Shown here: positions 1 to 8,105 of the stretch, one piece after another
How the letters are laid out: each line of letters starts with the position of its first letter
How positions within the stretch are numbered: position 1 is the first letter of the stretch
Assembly: GCA_963422745.1 (NCBI GenBank)
Contig: OY730477.1
Location: forward strand, 372,001-436,000
Direction of reading: 5' to 3'
DNA from: G963422745 sp963422745
Lineage (GTDB): Bacteria; Actinomycetota; Acidimicrobiia; Acidimicrobiales; Aldehydirespiratoraceae
DNA length: 64,000 nucleotides
Position numbers and translations under genes: made by a program
The notes under the pieces: generated by a model
Told to the model about the DNA's origin: nothing
The model's database searches: none
Seen by the model: only the letters and a program-made list of their open reading frames with translations

Positions 1-1259
1 AGCGTTTGCCGGGCCACCGACCCGACGCCGGAACGTTTCGCGGCCGGTGGCGCTTCGGTAGCGGCATCCTCACGATCCGTGGACGGCGATCGGGTTCTCG
101 CGGCCATGCCCGGCTTCGACAAGCCCGCCTTCCGACCAGTCATCTCCGGTGTCATCTGAGAAATCTGTGTTTCGAGCTGCTCGACTCGCCGTGTGAGTTC
201 CTCCAACGAGTGATCGGCGTCGCTCCGACACAAACGCACCAATGTCACTTCGAGATCAACTCTGGGATCCGGTGCCTGACGCATCTCAACCAGAGCCACT
301 CCCAACATCTCAAGAGCGCGCGTCAACGCAGACGGCTTCATCACGGCCGCAATCCGGTCGGCGCGGCTTCGAGCACTTGGCGCAAGACGACGAGGCGGAG
401 CTTTCATGGCGACCAGGAACGCTTCACGAAGCCCGAACAACACGCTTTCGCCGATCGTGCGCGGATCTCGACCGCGGCCCGTAGCGTCATCAACCGCCGT
501 CAAGGTAGCGGCAACGTCGTGACAGGCGATGGCGTCAAGCAAGGCGTCGGTTGATGTGTCGAGTTCGGTTACGCCACCGGCGGCTACCACTCGATCGAGC
601 GCGGATAGTGTGTCACGAACCGATCCGCCGCCTTCAACGACCACATGCTCGACTATCTCGGGACCTACATCCAGACCAGCGTCGGCGATAACCCAGCGAA
701 CATGGTCGGCCATTTCGTCGGCCCGCAGCAACGACAACTCGAACACCTGACATCGGCTGCGGATCGTCTCGACAACCTTGTGAGGCTCGGTCGTTGCCAG
801 CACCCAGACGACATGATCCGGAGGCTCCTCCAGTGTCTTCAGCAGCGCATTCTCGGACTGCGAGGTGAGCATGTGCACCTCGTCGAGCACATAGACCTTA
901 GCCCTTCCCGGCGTACCCAGATTGACTTTCGCCAGCAGGGCACGCATGTCCTCGACCTTGTTGTTGCCAGCCGCGTCGAGTTCGTGGAGATCAAAGGATC
1001 GACCATGTTCGATCGACACGCAGCTATCGCAGACAGCACAGGGCTCACCCTCGGCTCCGAGGTCTTCGCAGTTGAGCGCCTTGGCCAGCACCCGAGCTGA
1101 GGTGGTCTTTCCAGTGCCTCGGGGGCCGTGCAGGAGATATGCGTGACCCACTTCACCCTTAACGACCGCGTTGCGTAGGGCCGCCACGACATGGCGCTGC
1201 CCCCGGATCTGCGCGAATGTTTGGGGCCTGTAACGCCGGTACAGGGACTGGTAGGCCAT
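1..1259 (-). CDS. dnaX: DNA polymerase III subunits gamma/tau, C-terminus cut by window edge
   Basis: Clamp-loader ATPase that loads the beta clamp. Read on the minus strand from ATG at 1259, it begins MAYQSLYRRYRPQTF, the family start. A Walker A loop (GPRGTGKTT) lies near residue 45, a four-cysteine zinc module (NCED...CAVCDSC) near 65-80, and a Walker B motif (VYVLDEVHML) near 120. About 419 residues are visible. The last 70 or so are low-complexity and charged, as expected where the tau region begins, and the gene runs off the left edge. The SRP RNA lies just upstream on the same strand, a common actinobacterial neighbour. Identification is firm; the C-terminal extent is unknown. Confidence 0.95.
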   Translation of the reverse strand, partial: MAYQSLYRRYRPQTFAQIRGQRHVVAALRNAVVKGEVGHAYLLHGPRGTGKTTSARVLAKALNCEDLGAEGEPCAVCDSCVSIEHGRSFDLHELDAAGNNKVEDMRALLAKVNLGTPGRAKVYVLDEVHMLTSQSENALLKTLEEPPDHVVWVLATTEPHKVVETIRSRCQVFELSLLRADEMADHVRWVIADAGLDVGPEIVEHVVVEGGGSVRDTLSALDRVVAAGGVTELDTSTDALLDAIACHDVAATLTAVDDATGRGRDPRTIGESVLFGLREAFLVAMKAPPRRLAPSARSRADRIAAVMKPSALTRALEMLGVALVEMRQAPDPRVDLEVTLVRLCRSDADHSLEELTRRVEQLETQISQMTPEMTGRKAGLSKPGMAARTRSPSTDREDAATEAPPAAKRSGVGSVARQT

Positions 1260-1348
1260 GGCAGTCCAACTCTACTTGTCATCGCGGTGCGGATCCGAAG
1301 ACCCGACCGGGCCATCTCAGTTGGCGACCCGGTCCTTTGACCGATCCC

Positions 1349-1463
1349 GGGAGTGGCGGCCAGGTGGTCTGCGGCACACGGACGGATCCGCTGAGAGCTG
1401 CTGCCTTCCGACCCTGACTCGGTTCACGGGCGTCTGTTGCACAGGACCCGACCGCCACACCCC
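1349..1463 (-). ncRNA. ffs: SRP RNA, small bacterial type
   Basis: On the minus strand the conserved SRP domain IV core (GTCAGG, then CGGAAGG, then AGCAGC) reads from 1418 to 1397. The ends can pair: GGGGTGTGGCGG near 1463-1452 with CCGCCACTCCC near 1359-1349, closing a hairpin of about 115 nt. The RNA scaffolds Ffh and FtsY for membrane targeting. Exact ends are estimated from the pairing. Confidence 0.85.
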
Positions 1464-1569
1464 GAATCGGGTGCGGGCCACTAATCATATCCCGCACGAA
1501 GCCAGCCCGCGTTCGGGAGTTCTACACGACGCGATAGTGTGGCTAGCGGGTCCCGTAGAGGATCTGCGG

Positions 1570-1655
1570 GGAGGGTTGCCAGAGCGGCCGAATGGGCACG
1601 CTTGGAAAGCGTGTGAGGTGACGAGCCTCCGTGGGTTCAAATCCCACACCCTCCG
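1570..1655 (+). tRNA. tRNA-Ser(GGA)
   Basis: An 86-nt cloverleaf with acceptor arms GGAGGGT and ACCCTCC plus discriminator G. The anticodon stem is CACGC/GCGTG with loop TTGGAAA, so the anticodon is GGA. The long variable arm is typical of serine tRNAs, and the T arm reads GTGGG-TTCAAAT-CCCAC. CCA is not encoded. It reads UCC and UCU codons. Confidence 0.95.
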
Positions 1656-1681
1656 CCGTGGGATGAAGCGACGACTTGGCG

Positions 1682-2770
1682 TCAACGTGTTGCAGCATGA
1701 GCGGCAAAGATGAGTCGGGCGGAACGCACACCGCCGGAAACCCCATCAAGCATCTTGTTCATTGCATAGACGATCACAAGATCGTTGTTGAGGTCCACAA
1801 GCGCCATTGAACCGCCGAGTCCACCCCACAAGATCGTGCGATCGTTCATCCCGAGGGGCATACCCGGGGAGTTCAGCCCGAAACCAACACCCATCCGAAG
1901 ATCCCTACCAGTCACGTAATCGTGGCCACAATATTGGACCTCGGCGGTACGTGCGATGGTCGCCCGCGACAGCAACGGGTTCCCCAACACCGGAAACCGG
2001 GTGAAGTGCGACAACAGTTGTGCAATGGACCTGGCATTGCCGTGTCCGTTCGACGCCGCGAACTCGGCCTGCTGCCATCTTCGGGTGTTGACTTGCTCGA
2101 TTCGCCGAGGATTCGCTGAAGCGTTGTCGGACATGTCAGCCGTGGACATCTCCGCGATCCGGTGTATGGCCGAATCCGGAACACCTATGTGAAAGTCGAT
2201 TCCCATCGGGCCGGTGATCTCCTCACGCAGCCATGTACCCATCGTCCGGCCGGTCACACGACGAACCAGCTCGCCGAGTAGAACTCCCTGGGTGAAAGCG
2301 TGGTATCCGAATCCGTCCCCGGGAGGCCATAGGGTCGACTGAGCGACAAGACGATCACACATACCGCTGGGGTCCCACAGTTCGTCGTCGCTGAGCGGTT
2401 CGGCGAAGTCCGGAAGACCCGCAGTATGGCTCAACACGTGTCGAACGAGCACACCATCCTTGCCGGCCGCGGCGAACTCGGGCCACCAACGTGCGATTGG
2501 TTCGTCAACCGAGAGGTCGTCCCGGTCGTGAAGCACGAGAACACACAATGCCGCGATGGTCTTTGTGGTTGACCAGACGTTGACGATGGTGTCTCGCAGC
2601 CACGGTACGCGGGAGTTGGTGTCTCTGTACCCGCCCCACAGGTCCACGACCGTCTGACCGCCATGGATAACGCACACCGTGGCGCCGAGATCACCACGGT
2701 CAAAGTTCTTTTGGAACGCGACAGCCACGCCCTTGAAGTCGTCCCGGCACCAACCATCGATCGGGGTCAT
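1682..2770 (-). CDS. Serine beta-lactamase-like hydrolase / esterase
   Basis: A 362-residue protein of the beta-lactamase-related (class C / EstB / PBP-like) family. It has the SxxK nucleophile motif STTK near residue 67, HTAGLP near 115, and GYHAFT near 155, where penicillin-binding proteins carry YxN. A Gly-rich GGLGGS lies near the C-terminus. No signal peptide is evident, so a cytoplasmic esterase or amidase is more likely than antibiotic hydrolysis. ATG at 2768-2770. It stands alone, divergent from the 64-bp repeat array and the DmdA-like gene. The substrate cannot be told from sequence. Confidence 0.85.
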   Translation of the reverse strand: MTPIDGWCRDDFKGVAVAFQKNFDRGDLGATVCVIHGGQTVVDLWGGYRDTNSRVPWLRDTIVNVWSTTKTIAALCVLVLHDRDDLSVDEPIARWWPEFAAAGKDGVLVRHVLSHTAGLPDFAEPLSDDELWDPSGMCDRLVAQSTLWPPGDGFGYHAFTQGVLLGELVRRVTGRTMGTWLREEITGPMGIDFHIGVPDSAIHRIAEMSTADMSDNASANPRRIEQVNTRRWQQAEFAASNGHGNARSIAQLLSHFTRFPVLGNPLLSRATIARTAEVQYCGHDYVTGRDLRMGVGFGLNSPGMPLGMNDRTILWGGLGGSMALVDLNNDLVIVYAMNKMLDGVSGGVRSARLIFAAHAATR

Positions 2771-2917
2771 AGTTGCTCAGCTTGCCAAAGACCCGGACGC
2801 TTCAACGACCCAGCGGGGTTTCCCCAGCAGGTATCCATACCTCGACCCCCCCCCCCGGGGACTTAGGAGAAACGGCCAAGCAAGCTCCAGGCAACCGCCA
2901 TACCCACAAACCGCCCA
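2771..2917. other. Divergent intergenic region before the repeat array
   Basis: About 150 bases between the serine hydrolase start and the 64-bp array, with a run of ten C near 2850. No gene or convincing promoter was seen. Confidence 0.4.
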
Positions 2918-3173
2918 ACCCGCCGGTACAACAACAACCGACCCGCACCAATCTCAACAGTCCACAACCACCAACCACCCCACCCGCCAATACAACAACA
3001 ACCGACCCGCACCAATCTCAACAGTCCACAACCACCAACCACCCCACCCGCCAATACAACAACAACCGACCCGCACCAATCTCAACAGTCCACAACCACC
3101 AACCACCTAACCCGCCAGTACAACAACAACCGACCCGCACCAATCTCAACAGTCCACAACCACCAAGCCGCCC
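2918..3173. repeat. Four tandem copies of a 64-bp unit
   Basis: Units start at 2918, 2982, 3046 and 3110, each exactly 64 bp. They are nearly identical; differences cluster in the first ten bases (CCGGTA, CCAATA, CCAGTA). The + strand is rich in A and C and poor in G and T. All frames through it read low-complexity protein, so it is treated as noncoding. It lies in the spacer between two divergently transcribed genes. Confidence 0.95.
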
Positions 3174-3207
3174 AACGTGTTTGCTGAAGCAACGGTAGTT
3201 TGTAGCG

Positions 3208-4344
3208 ATGGCGGAGATCGCCTTCGGTTCACGCGTACGCAAGTCGCCATTCTTCGACGCCACCATCGAAAGCGGTGCAACCACATTCACGATCTACAAC
3301 CACATGTACCTGCCGATGTCGTATGGAGACCCGGTCGGCGAGTACAAGCGGCTCACCACCGCAGTGGCGTTGTGGGACGTGTCAGCGCAGCGCCAAATCG
3401 AGATCGTAGGATCGGGGGCGACCAGCGTCGCACAACTCATATCGGCCCGGCGGCTGACCGATATGAAACCGGGTCGGGCCCGCTACGCGCCCATGTGTGA
3501 CCATCACGGGCGGTTGATTAATGATCCCTTGGTACTGCGTCTCGAAACGGACCGCTGGTGGTTTTCGACCGCTGACCACGACATGGGCCATTGGGTGGCC
3601 GCCGCCGCGGACAGCATCAACAGCGACACCCAAGTGTTTGAGCCCGACGTTTCACCGCTTGCGCTTCAGGGACCCAGATCATTCGACGTCGCCCGCGAAC
3701 TTTTCGGAGCCGAACTCATCGACTCTCTGAGCTTTTTTGGGCATCAACTTGTTGAACTCAACGGCATCCCCATTCGACTGTGCCGATCGGGTTGGAGCCG
3801 TCAAGGGGGTTTCGAGTTCTTTCTCACCGACGGTTCCAGAGGTGTCGAACTCTGGAACACGGTAATGGCTGCGGGCGAACCGTACGGCATCGGCTCGGGC
3901 ACACCCAACCATGCCGAACGCATCGAGAACGGATTGTTGTCCTTCGGTTCGGACACCGATTCCGACACCGATCCAATCGAGGCGGGGCTCGGGGACTTCG
4001 TCGACCTCAACGGGGACTTCGACTACATCGGTAAACAGGCGCTGTTGGCACGCATCGCTAACCCGGCGGCTCGACGAAGGCTCGTCAACATCACCCTTGA
4101 CGGCAAAATGCCTGCCGCGGAGAATCCCTGGCCTGTCAGCATTGAAGGTGAGCCCGTGGGGTTTTGTCGAACTGCTACCTTCTCGCCGAGGTTGGGCCGC
4201 AACATTGGTCTTGCTTTGATAGCCATGGGCGCGGCCACCCCGGGCACGGTGCTAGACGTGGATGCCGCTGGAGAACTGCTGGTAGCCACGGTGATGAGTA
4301 CTCCTTTCGGTGTTTCGCTCCCCGCGACGCCCGAGCCGCAATGA
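3208..4344 (+). CDS. dmdA: GcvT-family demethylase, probably DMSP demethylase DmdA
   Basis: A 378-residue tetrahydrofolate-dependent methyltransferase of the glycine-cleavage T (aminomethyltransferase) fold. Segments recall DmdA rather than GcvT: TIYNH (28-32), WDVSAQRQIEI (56-66), LINDPL (103-108), RSGWSRQGG (193-201) and GTPNHAERIE (231-240). DmdA transfers a methyl group from dimethylsulfoniopropionate to tetrahydrofolate, giving methylmercaptopropionate. The length equals that of DmdA. The comparison is from remembered family sequences, not a search. ATG at 3208 lacks a strong ribosome-binding site. A related sarcosine/dimethylglycine-type demethylase is the alternative. Acyl-CoA genes downstream could in principle act later in the pathway, but nothing marks them as dmdB-D. 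Confidence 0.72.
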   Translation: MAEIAFGSRVRKSPFFDATIESGATTFTIYNHMYLPMSYGDPVGEYKRLTTAVALWDVSAQRQIEIVGSGATSVAQLISARRLTDMKPGRARYAPMCDHHGRLINDPLVLRLETDRWWFSTADHDMGHWVAAAADSINSDTQVFEPDVSPLALQGPRSFDVARELFGAELIDSLSFFGHQLVELNGIPIRLCRSGWSRQGGFEFFLTDGSRGVELWNTVMAAGEPYGIGSGTPNHAERIENGLLSFGSDTDSDTDPIEAGLGDFVDLNGDFDYIGKQALLARIANPAARRRLVNITLDGKMPAAENPWPVSIEGEPVGFCRTATFSPRLGRNIGLALIAMGAATPGTVLDVDAAGELLVATVMSTPFGVSLPATPEPQ

Positions 4345-4363
4345 GCGCTGCGGCGGGCATTCC

Positions 4364-4405
4364 CGCCGATCACTTTCGCCGCATTCTCGCCGATCACTTT
4401 CGCCG
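4364..4405. repeat. 18-bp direct repeat, period 24
   Basis: CGCCGATCACTTTCGCCG occurs at 4364 and again at 4388, in the short spacer between the demethylase stop and the yaaA start. Confidence 0.85.
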
Positions 4406-4444
4406 GGCAAGCAATCCCACCACGATTGCGCTAGGAATCTAGGT

Positions 4445-5236
4445 GTGCTTGTGGTCGTATCTCCCGCCAAGTCCTTGGACTATGAATCAGCGCTGCGGAC
4501 ACGAAAACGTTCCCAGCCGCGGCATCTTGATCGTGCCAGCGAGTTGGTCTCCATCATGGCTCAAAAGACCCCAGCGGAGATCTCTCAGCTCATGGGAGTG
4601 TCTGAGGAACTTGCCGTGTTGAACTTCGAGCGTTTCCAGGAATGGGAGACACCGTTCACGCCAACCAACGCCCGTCCCGCGGTACTTGCATTCAATGGCG
4701 ACGTCTACCTCGGTATGAACCCTGCGGGTACCTTCAGCACGCGTGACTACACCCATGCCCAAAAAACCCTGCGCATCCTGTCTGGGCTCTACGGCGTGCT
4801 CCGACCGCTTGATCTGATGCAGCCATACCGTCTTGAGATGGGTACCCCGCTCGCAACCTCGCGAGGCAAGGACCTCTATGAGTTCTGGGAGGGTGAGATC
4901 ACCGCGATTCTCAACGCCGACCTGGCCGCCAGCCCAGGCGCCAAGGCCTTGGTCAACCTGGCCTCCAACGAGTACTTCGGCGCGGTCAACACCAACGCCA
5001 TCAATGCCCGAGTGACACGACCGAGATTCCTCGACTCCAAGAACGGCGGCCCGTACCGAATCGTGTCGTTCTTCGCCAAACGCGCACGTGGCGAGATGGC
5101 GGGTTGGATCATCCGCGAACGGATCGCCTCGGTGCGGGCTCTTCGAGGCTTCAACGCTATGGGATACCGCTACGACCCCGAACGATCCAGCACAAATGAC
5201 CCAGTGTTCGTCCGCGAGAACGGCTCAATGAGCTGA
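4445..5236 (+). CDS. yaaA: Peroxide stress protein YaaA (DUF328)
   Basis: A 263-residue YaaA protein, which in E. coli limits free iron during peroxide stress. Family hallmarks are VVVSPAKSLDYES at the N-terminus, AFNGDVYLGM near residue 82, and LSGLYGVLRPLD near 110. NLASNEYF near 170 and RIVSFFAKRARGEMAGW near 210 complete the set. The chosen GTG at 4445 follows AGGAAT about six bases upstream and gives the family length. Earlier in-frame starts add an arginine-rich stretch that overlaps the previous gene. It is convergent with the CaiD-like gene. Confidence 0.93.
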   Translation: MLVVVSPAKSLDYESALRTRKRSQPRHLDRASELVSIMAQKTPAEISQLMGVSEELAVLNFERFQEWETPFTPTNARPAVLAFNGDVYLGMNPAGTFSTRDYTHAQKTLRILSGLYGVLRPLDLMQPYRLEMGTPLATSRGKDLYEFWEGEITAILNADLAASPGAKALVNLASNEYFGAVNTNAINARVTRPRFLDSKNGGPYRIVSFFAKRARGEMAGWIIRERIASVRALRGFNAMGYRYDPERSSTNDPVFVRENGSMS

Positions 5237-5270
5237 TATCGACTAGACGAGCCGATGTCGGTTCTGCTTT

Positions 5271-6014
5271 CTAGGGTCGGTTCCAAACCGGCTTGCGTTT
5301 TGCGGCGAAAGCCGCCGGGCCCTCGACAGCATCGGCGCTGGCGAGCATCGATTCGTAGGCCTTCAGGTTGCCTGACCGCATCTCGGTGTACGCGTCTTTG
5401 AGCGGTAAGTGGCCGGTGCGTCGACCGATCTCGATCGTTGCCGCGACCGCCAATGGTGCCGCCGAACACACTCGCTCGGCCAGTGCCAACGCAGCACCGA
5501 GAAGCTCAGAACCAGCTACGACATCGTTCGCCAGCCCCCACCCGTGGGCCTCAGCTGCGTCCAGACGGCGTCCCGCGTACAGCACCTCGTTGGCGACGAC
5601 GCGGGGAATCATGCGGGGCAGCCTGATCGCGCCAGTATCAGCAACAATGCCGAGCCCTGACTCCGGCAGAAAGAACGTAGCTTGCTCGGCCGCGACAACC
5701 AGGTCGGCGCAGAGCACCAGCTCGAAACCCCCACCTACAGCCATGCCGTTCACGGCAACGATCACCGGCTTGTTCAGATTGGGTAGTTCAGCAAAACCCC
5801 CGAATCCGCCCTCGCCGTAGTCGGATTCGAACTCCTCCCCGGCGGCTGCAGCCGTCAGGTCCCATCCGGCGCAGAAGAACCGGTCACCGGCACCGGTGAA
5901 CACCGCCACCCGAAGGTCAGGATCGTCACGAAAAGCGACGAACACCTCACCGAGTTCTCGGCTCGTGGCCGCGTTAATGGCGTTCGCCTTGGGCCTGTTG
6001 AGAGTCACCACCAA
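5271..6014 (-). CDS. Enoyl-CoA hydratase, CaiD-like (crotonobetainyl/carnitinyl-CoA hydratase type)
   Basis: A crotonase-fold hydratase of at least 247 residues. Its segments resemble CaiD: LNRPKANAI, GEVFVAFRDDP, FFCAGWDL, NKPVIVAVNG, GGGFEL, LPESGLGIV and EGPAAFAAKRKPVW. CaiD interconverts crotonobetainyl-CoA and carnitinyl-CoA. It is the last gene of a minus-strand run with a CoA ligase, an acyl-CoA dehydrogenase and a carnitine dehydrogenase fusion, which supports a carnitine-related role. The start is a problem: the family usually has 12-15 more N-terminal residues, and the matching frame continues upstream to a TGA without ATG, GTG or TTG. The TTG at 6014 is the first standard start. 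Confidence 0.82.
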   Translation of the reverse strand: MVVTLNRPKANAINAATSRELGEVFVAFRDDPDLRVAVFTGAGDRFFCAGWDLTAAAAGEEFESDYGEGGFGGFAELPNLNKPVIVAVNGMAVGGGFELVLCADLVVAAEQATFFLPESGLGIVADTGAIRLPRMIPRVVANEVLYAGRRLDAAEAHGWGLANDVVAGSELLGAALALAERVCSAAPLAVAATIEIGRRTGHLPLKDAYTEMRSGNLKAYESMLASADAVEGPAAFAAKRKPVWNRP

Positions 6015-6092
6015 GGTCGAGCCGATGGTTGACGTCGTTATGGAGTCAGACCGATACCGCAGAACAGCTTGTCTACCATACGTTCAACGAGA

Positions 6093-8105
6093 TCAACGAG
6101 TGTCACCAACAGTGATAAGAGCGTCTGCCACGACAGCACCACGCGGAGTTGCCATCACCGGGTTGCATTCGATTTCGATGATCGCCGGGTTGGTTTCTGC
6201 GACCGCCACCACTTCGCCGATGAGACCCACCAAACTATTGACATCGCCACGTGGTCGACCCCGGTAGCCGTTGAGCAGCCGCCTGAGCACGGGGGTCGCG
6301 AGCAGTGCGTAGACCTCCTTGGCGCTGACCGGCAGGATCGTCGACCGGGGACGGTGCAACTCAACAAGCGTGCCACCAATCCCTACTGTCAGCAGGTAAC
6401 CCACCGGATCCGAGCGGCGGACCGCAACCAGGATCTCCGCCACGGAGTCAGTGACCATTGATTCGACCAGAACCGTCGCGGAGCCGACGTCGTTCGCCGC
6501 GGCGGACACCTCAGCTTCGCAGCCCAACCCGATGCGCACACCTCCCGAATCGGATTTGTGGATTGCGCCCACTGTCTTCACCACTACCGGATAACACAGA
6601 TCCTCGGCGGCGGCGACAGCATCGCAGGGTGCTACGACGTGCCTGTTCGGCACTGCGACGCCAGCGTGTTCCAGCAGAGCCTTGGAGGCCACTTCGTCCA
6701 ATACACGCAAGTTGGTTACCGCGGCGCCAGCGGGGCGCACCCTTAATGATCGGGGTCGGCCCCACCAGGCAACAGCCTCAATGGCACGCAACGCCTGCTC
6801 AATGGTCGCCACCGCGGCCAGACCGCTGCCGTGAGCACGCTCGATCACCTCGGCGGGAAGGTTTTCGGCCATCGAGGCTGTCACCACTGTTGGGATTGCG
6901 TGCCGCGAAGCCTCTGCACAGATCGCATCAAGGGTGGCCCACCAGGCGGTTCGGTCAACGTCGGCGCGAGGGAAGTCGATGATCACCATGGCGGCGGAGA
7001 AGGGGCCCTCAAGCACCGCGGCAAAACACGACTGTAGACGCGCTCGGTCACCCCAAATAAACGTGTGGTAGTCGAGCGGATTGTTGATCGTGACAAGCTC
7101 GTTGAGCGTGGCCGCGATCCGGTCACGGTGATCATCAGCGAAGTCACAAAAGTCGAGATCGAACCCGGCGGCCCGGTCGGCCACAATGGATGCTTCGCCG
7201 CCCGAACACGACAACGATACGGTGCGGTTGTCCTTCAGGGGCCCGAAACGTGACATCACGTTGGTTGTGTCGAGCAGCTCAGAAACCGAGTGAACCCGCC
7301 GTGCACCGACCCGGTCGAACAGAGCCGTATAGGCGTCGTCGTCACCCACCATGGACGCCGTGTGCGATGCCGCGATGGCTGCCCCCTTCACCGATGCGCC
7401 GGTCTTTAGGACCACGACCGCAAGACCGCGACGTTGGGCTGCGGCAGCCGCTTCAACGAAGCGAGGCACATCGGTGAGCGCCTCGATATGCATTGCCACG
7501 GCGGTAACCGCAGGATCGGCAACCAGAACTTCGAGACATTCTTCGATCCCGACGTCGATCTGATTGCCCAACGTGATCACGAAGGCCACGTCAAGACCAC
7601 GCTGTTGCATTGTGAGGTTGACCGCGATGTTGCCGCTTTGGGTGACGAACGCCACACCTTCGCTCACCCGACGCAGGCCCTGTACGTCGGGCCACAGCGC
7701 CGCACCGGTTACACCTGAGACCATGCCGTAACAATTGGGGCCGACTACGGGCATGCCCGCTGCTGCGACGAGGAGCTCACCGGCGAGGTCGCTGCCGGTG
7801 GAGTCGACCTCGCCAAATCCGCTGGCGTAACAGATCGCCGCACCCGCACCGATGGCAGCCAGCGAGGCAACCACTTCCACTGTGGCGGACCGATTCACAG
7901 CAACCAGAGCCGCGTCGGGCGAACCCGGCAAGCTGTTTACCGACGCAAAGGGTGACCGATGGTGATCCGGATGCACATACCAAAGTTCGCCAGCGAAACC
8001 GAGCTGTTTGCACTGCCGCAGCGCCGTCAGAGCGGGTTCCCCACCAATGAACGCCAAAGACCGTGGCCGAAAGAGCCGAAGCAGGCGACCTGGCGACTCG
8101 TTCAT
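6093..8105 (-). CDS. Acyl-CoA synthetase (ADP-forming), fused alpha-beta type
   Basis: A 670-residue NDP-forming CoA ligase. It has an N-terminal CoA-binding Rossmann domain (about 10-135, with VGPNCYG near 121) and succinyl-CoA-ligase-like domains (about 150-440). The likely phosphohistidine is H248 in ASHTASM. A C-terminal ATP-grasp domain (about 460-670) carries VVKTVG and HKSDSGGV. It would activate an organic acid to its CoA thioester using ATP, releasing ADP. In this operon a betaine-type acid (carnitine, crotonobetaine or butyrobetaine) is a reasonable guess, in place of the AMP-forming CaiC. Its ATG overlaps the stop of the upstream acyl-CoA dehydrogenase by four bases. Confidence 0.88.
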   Translation of the reverse strand: MNESPGRLLRLFRPRSLAFIGGEPALTALRQCKQLGFAGELWYVHPDHHRSPFASVNSLPGSPDAALVAVNRSATVEVVASLAAIGAGAAICYASGFGEVDSTGSDLAGELLVAAAGMPVVGPNCYGMVSGVTGAALWPDVQGLRRVSEGVAFVTQSGNIAVNLTMQQRGLDVAFVITLGNQIDVGIEECLEVLVADPAVTAVAMHIEALTDVPRFVEAAAAAQRRGLAVVVLKTGASVKGAAIAASHTASMVGDDDAYTALFDRVGARRVHSVSELLDTTNVMSRFGPLKDNRTVSLSCSGGEASIVADRAAGFDLDFCDFADDHRDRIAATLNELVTINNPLDYHTFIWGDRARLQSCFAAVLEGPFSAAMVIIDFPRADVDRTAWWATLDAICAEASRHAIPTVVTASMAENLPAEVIERAHGSGLAAVATIEQALRAIEAVAWWGRPRSLRVRPAGAAVTNLRVLDEVASKALLEHAGVAVPNRHVVAPCDAVAAAEDLCYPVVVKTVGAIHKSDSGGVRIGLGCEAEVSAAANDVGSATVLVESMVTDSVAEILVAVRRSDPVGYLLTVGIGGTLVELHRPRSTILPVSAKEVYALLATPVLRRLLNGYRGRPRGDVNSLVGLIGEVVAVAETNPAIIEIECNPVMATPRGAVVADALITVGDTR

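Noticed and set aside
839..1315. 158-residue minus-strand open frame in the dnaX region
   Set aside because: Wrong frame of dnaX; the frame with clamp-loader motifs runs to the window edge.
2773..3198. 141-residue Gln/Pro/Thr-rich open frame over the 64-bp repeats
   Set aside because: All frames are open through the C/A-rich array and the 64-bp unit shifts frame each copy; no ribosome-binding site.
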